A DNA stretch of 8,104 nt from assembly GCA_013812005.1 (NCBI GenBank), contig JACCUE010000017.1, positions 1 through 8,104 on the forward strand, in the 5' to 3' direction. The stretch comes from Thermoleophilaceae bacterium (lineage in GTDB: Bacteria; Actinomycetota; Thermoleophilia; Solirubrobacterales; Thermoleophilaceae). The translations under genes and the position numbers were made by a program. This document shows, one piece after another, positions 6,360 through 8,104 of the stretch (its first letter is position 1; each line of letters begins with the position of its first letter). A model generated the notes under the pieces. That model was not told the origin of the DNA and did no database searches. It saw nothing but the letters and a program-made list of their open reading frames with translations.

Positions 6360-6385
6360 ACTGTAGCGCCACGACGAGGCTACAG
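6360..6385 (-). promoter_or_regulatory. TA3 promoter and candidate operator
   Basis: On the minus strand TACAGT (6360-6365) lies 8 bases before the antitoxin ATG. It sits inside an inverted repeat, CTGTAGC (6361-6367) and GCTACAG (6379-6385), with an 11-base spacer. An antitoxin bound there would cover the -10 box. A second small repeat, CCCCG/CGGGG (6388-6392 and 6401-6405), lies further toward TA4. Regulation is inferred. Confidence 0.5.
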
Positions 6386-6434
6386 ATCCCCGAGCGTCGC
6401 CGGGGCGAGCCGACACATATCGATGCGCCTACGG

Positions 6435-6452
6435 GTATGCTTACGCACATAC
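6435..6452 (+). promoter_or_regulatory. TA4 promoter and candidate operator
   Basis: TATGCT (6436-6441) is a -10-like box exactly 7 bases before an in-frame ATA at 6449. GTATG (6435-6439) and CATAC (6448-6452) form an inverted repeat with an 8-base spacer that brackets the box and this ATA. The annotated ATG 6437 would fall within the -10 box. Confidence 0.45.
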
Positions 6453-6715
6453 GGACCACGATCGACATACCGGACGCGCTCCTGACCCGGGCCCGCGAGC
6501 GGGCGCACGCCGAGGGACGGACCCTGCGCAGCGTGGTCACCGAGGCGCTGAGAAATGCCCTCGAAGGGCCTCCCCGGCCCGGCGGCGAGGAGTTCGAGCT
6601 TCCCACCTACGGCGGCGGCGGCCTGGCCCCGGGAGTGCGCGAGCCCGACCTGTTCACGCGCGAGGAGCGGGATCTCACCTCATCGTGGCCGCCTCGGGCC
6701 GACACCGCGCGGTGA
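6437..6715 (+). CDS. vapB: TA4 antitoxin: VapB
   Basis: This is a VapB-type antitoxin with a ribbon-helix-helix N-terminus, RTTIDIPDALLTRARERAH, then GRTLRSVVTEALRNALE. The central FELPTYGGGGLAPGV segment is typical of VapB proteins paired with this VapC subgroup. The last 25 residues are less familiar than the rest. ATG 6437 gives 92 residues. Family members commonly begin with M-R-T-T-I, which matches ATA 6449 and would give 88 residues; the promoter spacing also favours ATA. The stop overlaps the toxin GTG as GTGA. The gene is divergent from TA3. Confidence 0.88.
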   Translation: MLTHIRTTIDIPDALLTRARERAHAEGRTLRSVVTEALRNALEGPPRPGGEEFELPTYGGGGLAPGVREPDLFTREERDLTSSWPPRADTAR

Positions 6716-7152
6716 TCGCCGTGGACACCAACGTGCTCGTATACGCCCATCGGCCCGAGATGGGCGAGCACGAGGCGGCGCGCGCCGCGGTGCGCCGGCT
6801 CACCAGGGAGCCGGCCTGGGGCATGCCCTGGCCGGTCGCGCACGAGTTCGTGCGGGTCGTGTCCGAGCCCCGCTGGTTCGTCGATCCGACGCCCCTCGAG
6901 CACGCCCTCGCCACGGTTGGGGCGCTGCTGGGAGCCCCGGGGTGCCGAGCGCTCGGCGAGGGTCCCGGCCACTGGAAGCGCCTGACGGAGATGGCGCTGG
7001 CGGGAAGGGCGGCGCAGGCGATGCTCTACGACGCCCGCATCGCCGCGATATGCCTGGCTCACGGGGTCAACGAGCTATGGACGGCCGACCGCGACTTCGG
7101 CCGGTTCCCCGGGCTGCGCACGCGCAATCCGCTGGTGGGCGAGCCGGGCTGA
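6712..7152 (+). CDS. vapC: TA4 toxin: VapC PIN-domain ribonuclease
   Basis: This 146-residue PIN toxin belongs to the VapC subgroup well represented in Mycobacterium tuberculosis. It shows IAVDTNVLVYAHR (D5), WPVAHEFVRVVS (E45), MLYDARIAAICLAHG (D107) and LWTADRDFGRFPGL (D126 and D128). The ADRDFGRF ending is characteristic of the subgroup. GTG 6712-6714 overlaps the VapB TGA. GTG 6685 is in frame but would place nine extra residues before the conserved first strand. All acidic positions are intact, so it looks functional. Confidence 0.94.
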   Translation: MIAVDTNVLVYAHRPEMGEHEAARAAVRRLTREPAWGMPWPVAHEFVRVVSEPRWFVDPTPLEHALATVGALLGAPGCRALGEGPGHWKRLTEMALAGRAAQAMLYDARIAAICLAHGVNELWTADRDFGRFPGLRTRNPLVGEPG

Positions 7153-7166
7153 CGCCCGCCCCTCTG

Positions 7167-7203
7167 ACTCATCCGTGACTGCTAGCCTACTCATGGGATG
7201 AGT
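7167..7203 (+). promoter_or_regulatory. TA5 promoter and three-half-site operator
   Basis: ACTCAT occurs at 7167-7172 and 7189-7194, and its reverse complement ATGAGT at 7198-7203. The last two form the perfect repeat ACTCAT-GGG-ATGAGT across the start codon, and the direct copies are 22 bases apart, about two helical turns. The outer pair extends to eight bases (ACTCATCC and GGATGAGT). A TAGCCT box (7183-7188) lies between the sites, 9 bases before the ATG. This fits autorepression by a ribbon-helix-helix antitoxin. Confidence 0.6.
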
Positions 7204-7455
7204 AAGAGGCTTCAGGTGCTCCTAGATGAGGCGGAGTTCGACGATCTGCGCGACGTTGCCCGGCGCGAAGGCGTGCCGGTCTCCGAGTGGGTCCGGCGGG
7301 CCCTGCGCGAGACGCGAAGACGGCAGCCACAGGGCGACATCGAGAGCAAGCGGAGGGCGGTGAGGGAGGCGATGCGCCACGAAGGCCCGACAGCCGACAT
7401 CGAGCAGATGCTCGCCGAGATCGAGCAGGGGTATCCGAAGTCGCTCCCCGAGTGA
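7198..7455 (+). CDS. vapB: TA5 antitoxin: CopG-like ribbon-helix-helix protein
   Basis: This 85-residue antitoxin starts KRLQVLLDEAEFDDLRDVAR, then REGVPVSEWVRRALRE, a CopG/RHH arrangement with the DNA-binding ribbon at the N-terminus. The C-terminal half is helical and charged and ends DIEQMLAEIEQGY, the typical toxin-wrapping tail of this type. ATG 7198-7200 fits the family start and lies inside the ACTCAT/ATGAGT repeat. The stop overlaps the toxin start by four bases. It follows TA4 on the same strand after 45 bases but has its own promoter-like elements. Confidence 0.9.
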   Translation: MSKRLQVLLDEAEFDDLRDVARREGVPVSEWVRRALRETRRRQPQGDIESKRRAVREAMRHEGPTADIEQMLAEIEQGYPKSLPE

Positions 7456-7847
7456 TCCTCGTCGACTCGAACATCCCCATGTACTTGGTGGGGGCTCCGC
7501 ACCCGCACAAGCTCGACACTCACCGTCTGATCGACAGCGCGCTGTCCGCGGGCGAGCGCCTGGTCACCGATGCAGAGGTGCTGCAGGAGATCTGCCACCG
7601 CTATGCCGCGGTGGGCCGGCTCGACATGGTCCAGCCGGCCTTCGACGCAATCCTCGGGGTAGTGGATGAGGTGGTGGCGATCGACCGCGGGATCGCCGAG
7701 ACGGCCAAGGACATCGTGCTGCGCTACGCGTCGCTCTCGGCACGTGACGCCGTCCATCTCGCCGTCATGCGCCGTCACGGGATCGAGCGGATCATGACCT
7801 TCGACCGCGGCTTCGACGCCCTCCCGGGCGTCACCAGAGTCGGCTGA
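7452..7847 (+). CDS. vapC: TA5 toxin: VapC-type PIN-domain ribonuclease
   Basis: This 131-residue PIN toxin carries ILVDSNIPMYLVG (D5), VTDAEVLQEICHRY (E42 and E46), LSARDAVHLAVMRRHG (D99) and IMTFDRGFDAL (D118 and D122). The DAEVLQEI..RY and SARDAVHLAVM patterns mark a different subgroup from the other three PIN toxins here. GTG 7452-7454 overlaps the antitoxin TGA as GTGA. All expected acidic residues are present. Past its stop begins a decayed nucleotidyltransferase fragment on the other strand, so this end may mark an old recombination junction. Confidence 0.93.
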   Translation: MILVDSNIPMYLVGAPHPHKLDTHRLIDSALSAGERLVTDAEVLQEICHRYAAVGRLDMVQPAFDAILGVVDEVVAIDRGIAETAKDIVLRYASLSARDAVHLAVMRRHGIERIMTFDRGFDALPGVTRVG

Positions 7848-7858
7848 GCACGAGCACC

Positions 7859-7990
7859 GGCCGAGTCCCCCCTCCCCGCGCGCGAGCCGAACAGGTAGAT
7901 CCGCTCAGGGCCAAGCGCCTCGACCAAGCGCCGGATGAGCTAAGGATTTGGCCGGACCTCGACCCACTCGACCGGGACGGCCTGGCCGAG
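7859..7990 (-). pseudogene. Decayed minimal nucleotidyltransferase (MNT-type) fragment
   Basis: The minus-strand frame here reads VEWVEVRPNP, an in-frame TAG at 7940-7942, then LIRRLVEALGPERIYLFGSRA and GRGDSAG. The segment GPERIYLFGSRA is the start of the nucleotidyltransferase motif (GSRARG) of minimal nucleotidyltransferases, which act as antitoxins or modifiers in HEPN-MNT TA systems. The two metal-binding aspartates that should follow (DSDxDL) are missing; the frame runs into the antisense of the TA5 toxin. GSRA is followed by an extra glycine before RGD. No start codon is seen. I read it as a relic truncated at its 3' end by the TA5 junction. Confidence 0.6.
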
Positions 7991-8007
7991 CTGCTGCGAG
8001 GGGCTGC

Positions 8008-8104
8008 TCAGGCGGTCGCCGGGCCGTTTCCCGGCAGCCGGCGATCGAGCTTGTCGATCAGCTTGAAGATCGCCTGCACGACCGCACGACTCTCTTCGCG
8101 CGCC
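8008..8104 (-). CDS. C-terminal end of an unidentified protein
   Basis: On the minus strand an open frame enters from the right edge and stops at TGA 8008-8010. The 31 visible residues form a likely amphipathic helix (ESRAVVQAIFKLIDKLDRR) and a short tail ending GNGPATA. It lies just upstream of the nucleotidyltransferase relic on the same strand, where a partner such as a HEPN protein would be expected, but too little is present to identify it. It could also be chance coding in GC-rich DNA. Confidence 0.4.
   Translation of the reverse strand, partial: AREESRAVVQAIFKLIDKLDRRLPGNGPATA

Noticed and set aside
1..8104. CRISPR array, tRNA, rRNA, transposase or integrase
   Set aside because: No regularly spaced repeats, cloverleaf-like segments or recombinase motifs were found on reading both strands.
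7848..8104. Plus-strand coding sequence in the right end
   Set aside because: The plus frame over 7940-8104 has no recognisable motif, whereas the minus strand carries the LFGSRA nucleotidyltransferase signature.

Overview
The window is GC-rich DNA with almost no intergenic space, many GTG starts and 1-14 base gene overlaps. It looks like a high-GC actinobacterium, perhaps of the Thermoleophilia/Solirubrobacterales type. That placement is an impression from composition, gene order and protein style, not a taxonomic test.

Region 1 (1-2545) is housekeeping. On the minus strand, in order of transcription, lie a YqeY/GatB-like protein, a PhoH-family ATPase and the endoribonuclease YbeY, which runs off the left edge. 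A HAD-family hydrolase is divergent from yqeY.

Region 2 (2537-8104) is a dense toxin-antitoxin (TA) array. TA1 (minus, 2537-3165) is a FitA-like antitoxin with a PIN toxin. TA2 (plus, 3272-3888) is a Phd/YefM antitoxin with a PIN toxin. A 602-residue CPA1 cation/proton antiporter with an RCK_C-like domain follows at 3932-5740. TA3 (minus, 5733-6351) is a ribbon-helix-helix antitoxin with a MazF/PemK toxin. TA4 (plus, 6437-7152) is a VapB antitoxin with a VapC toxin. TA5 (plus, 7198-7847) is a CopG-like antitoxin with a PIN toxin. Beyond TA5 is a decayed minus-strand nucleotidyltransferase fragment (GSRA motif, in-frame TAG), probably the relic of a sixth TA-type gene, and then the C-terminus of an unidentified minus-strand protein.

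Common design: all four vapBC pairs overlap by exactly four bases (GTGA), so the toxin start is buried in the antitoxin stop. TA1/TA2 and TA3/TA4 are divergent pairs sharing short promoter regions. Most TA promoters and the antiporter promoter have a TANNNT box 7-9 bases before the start codon, the arrangement expected for leaderless transcripts. Inverted repeats that could be antitoxin operators overlap or adjoin these boxes. No transposase, integrase, tRNA or CRISPR array is visible, so the edges of the TA array cannot be defined here.
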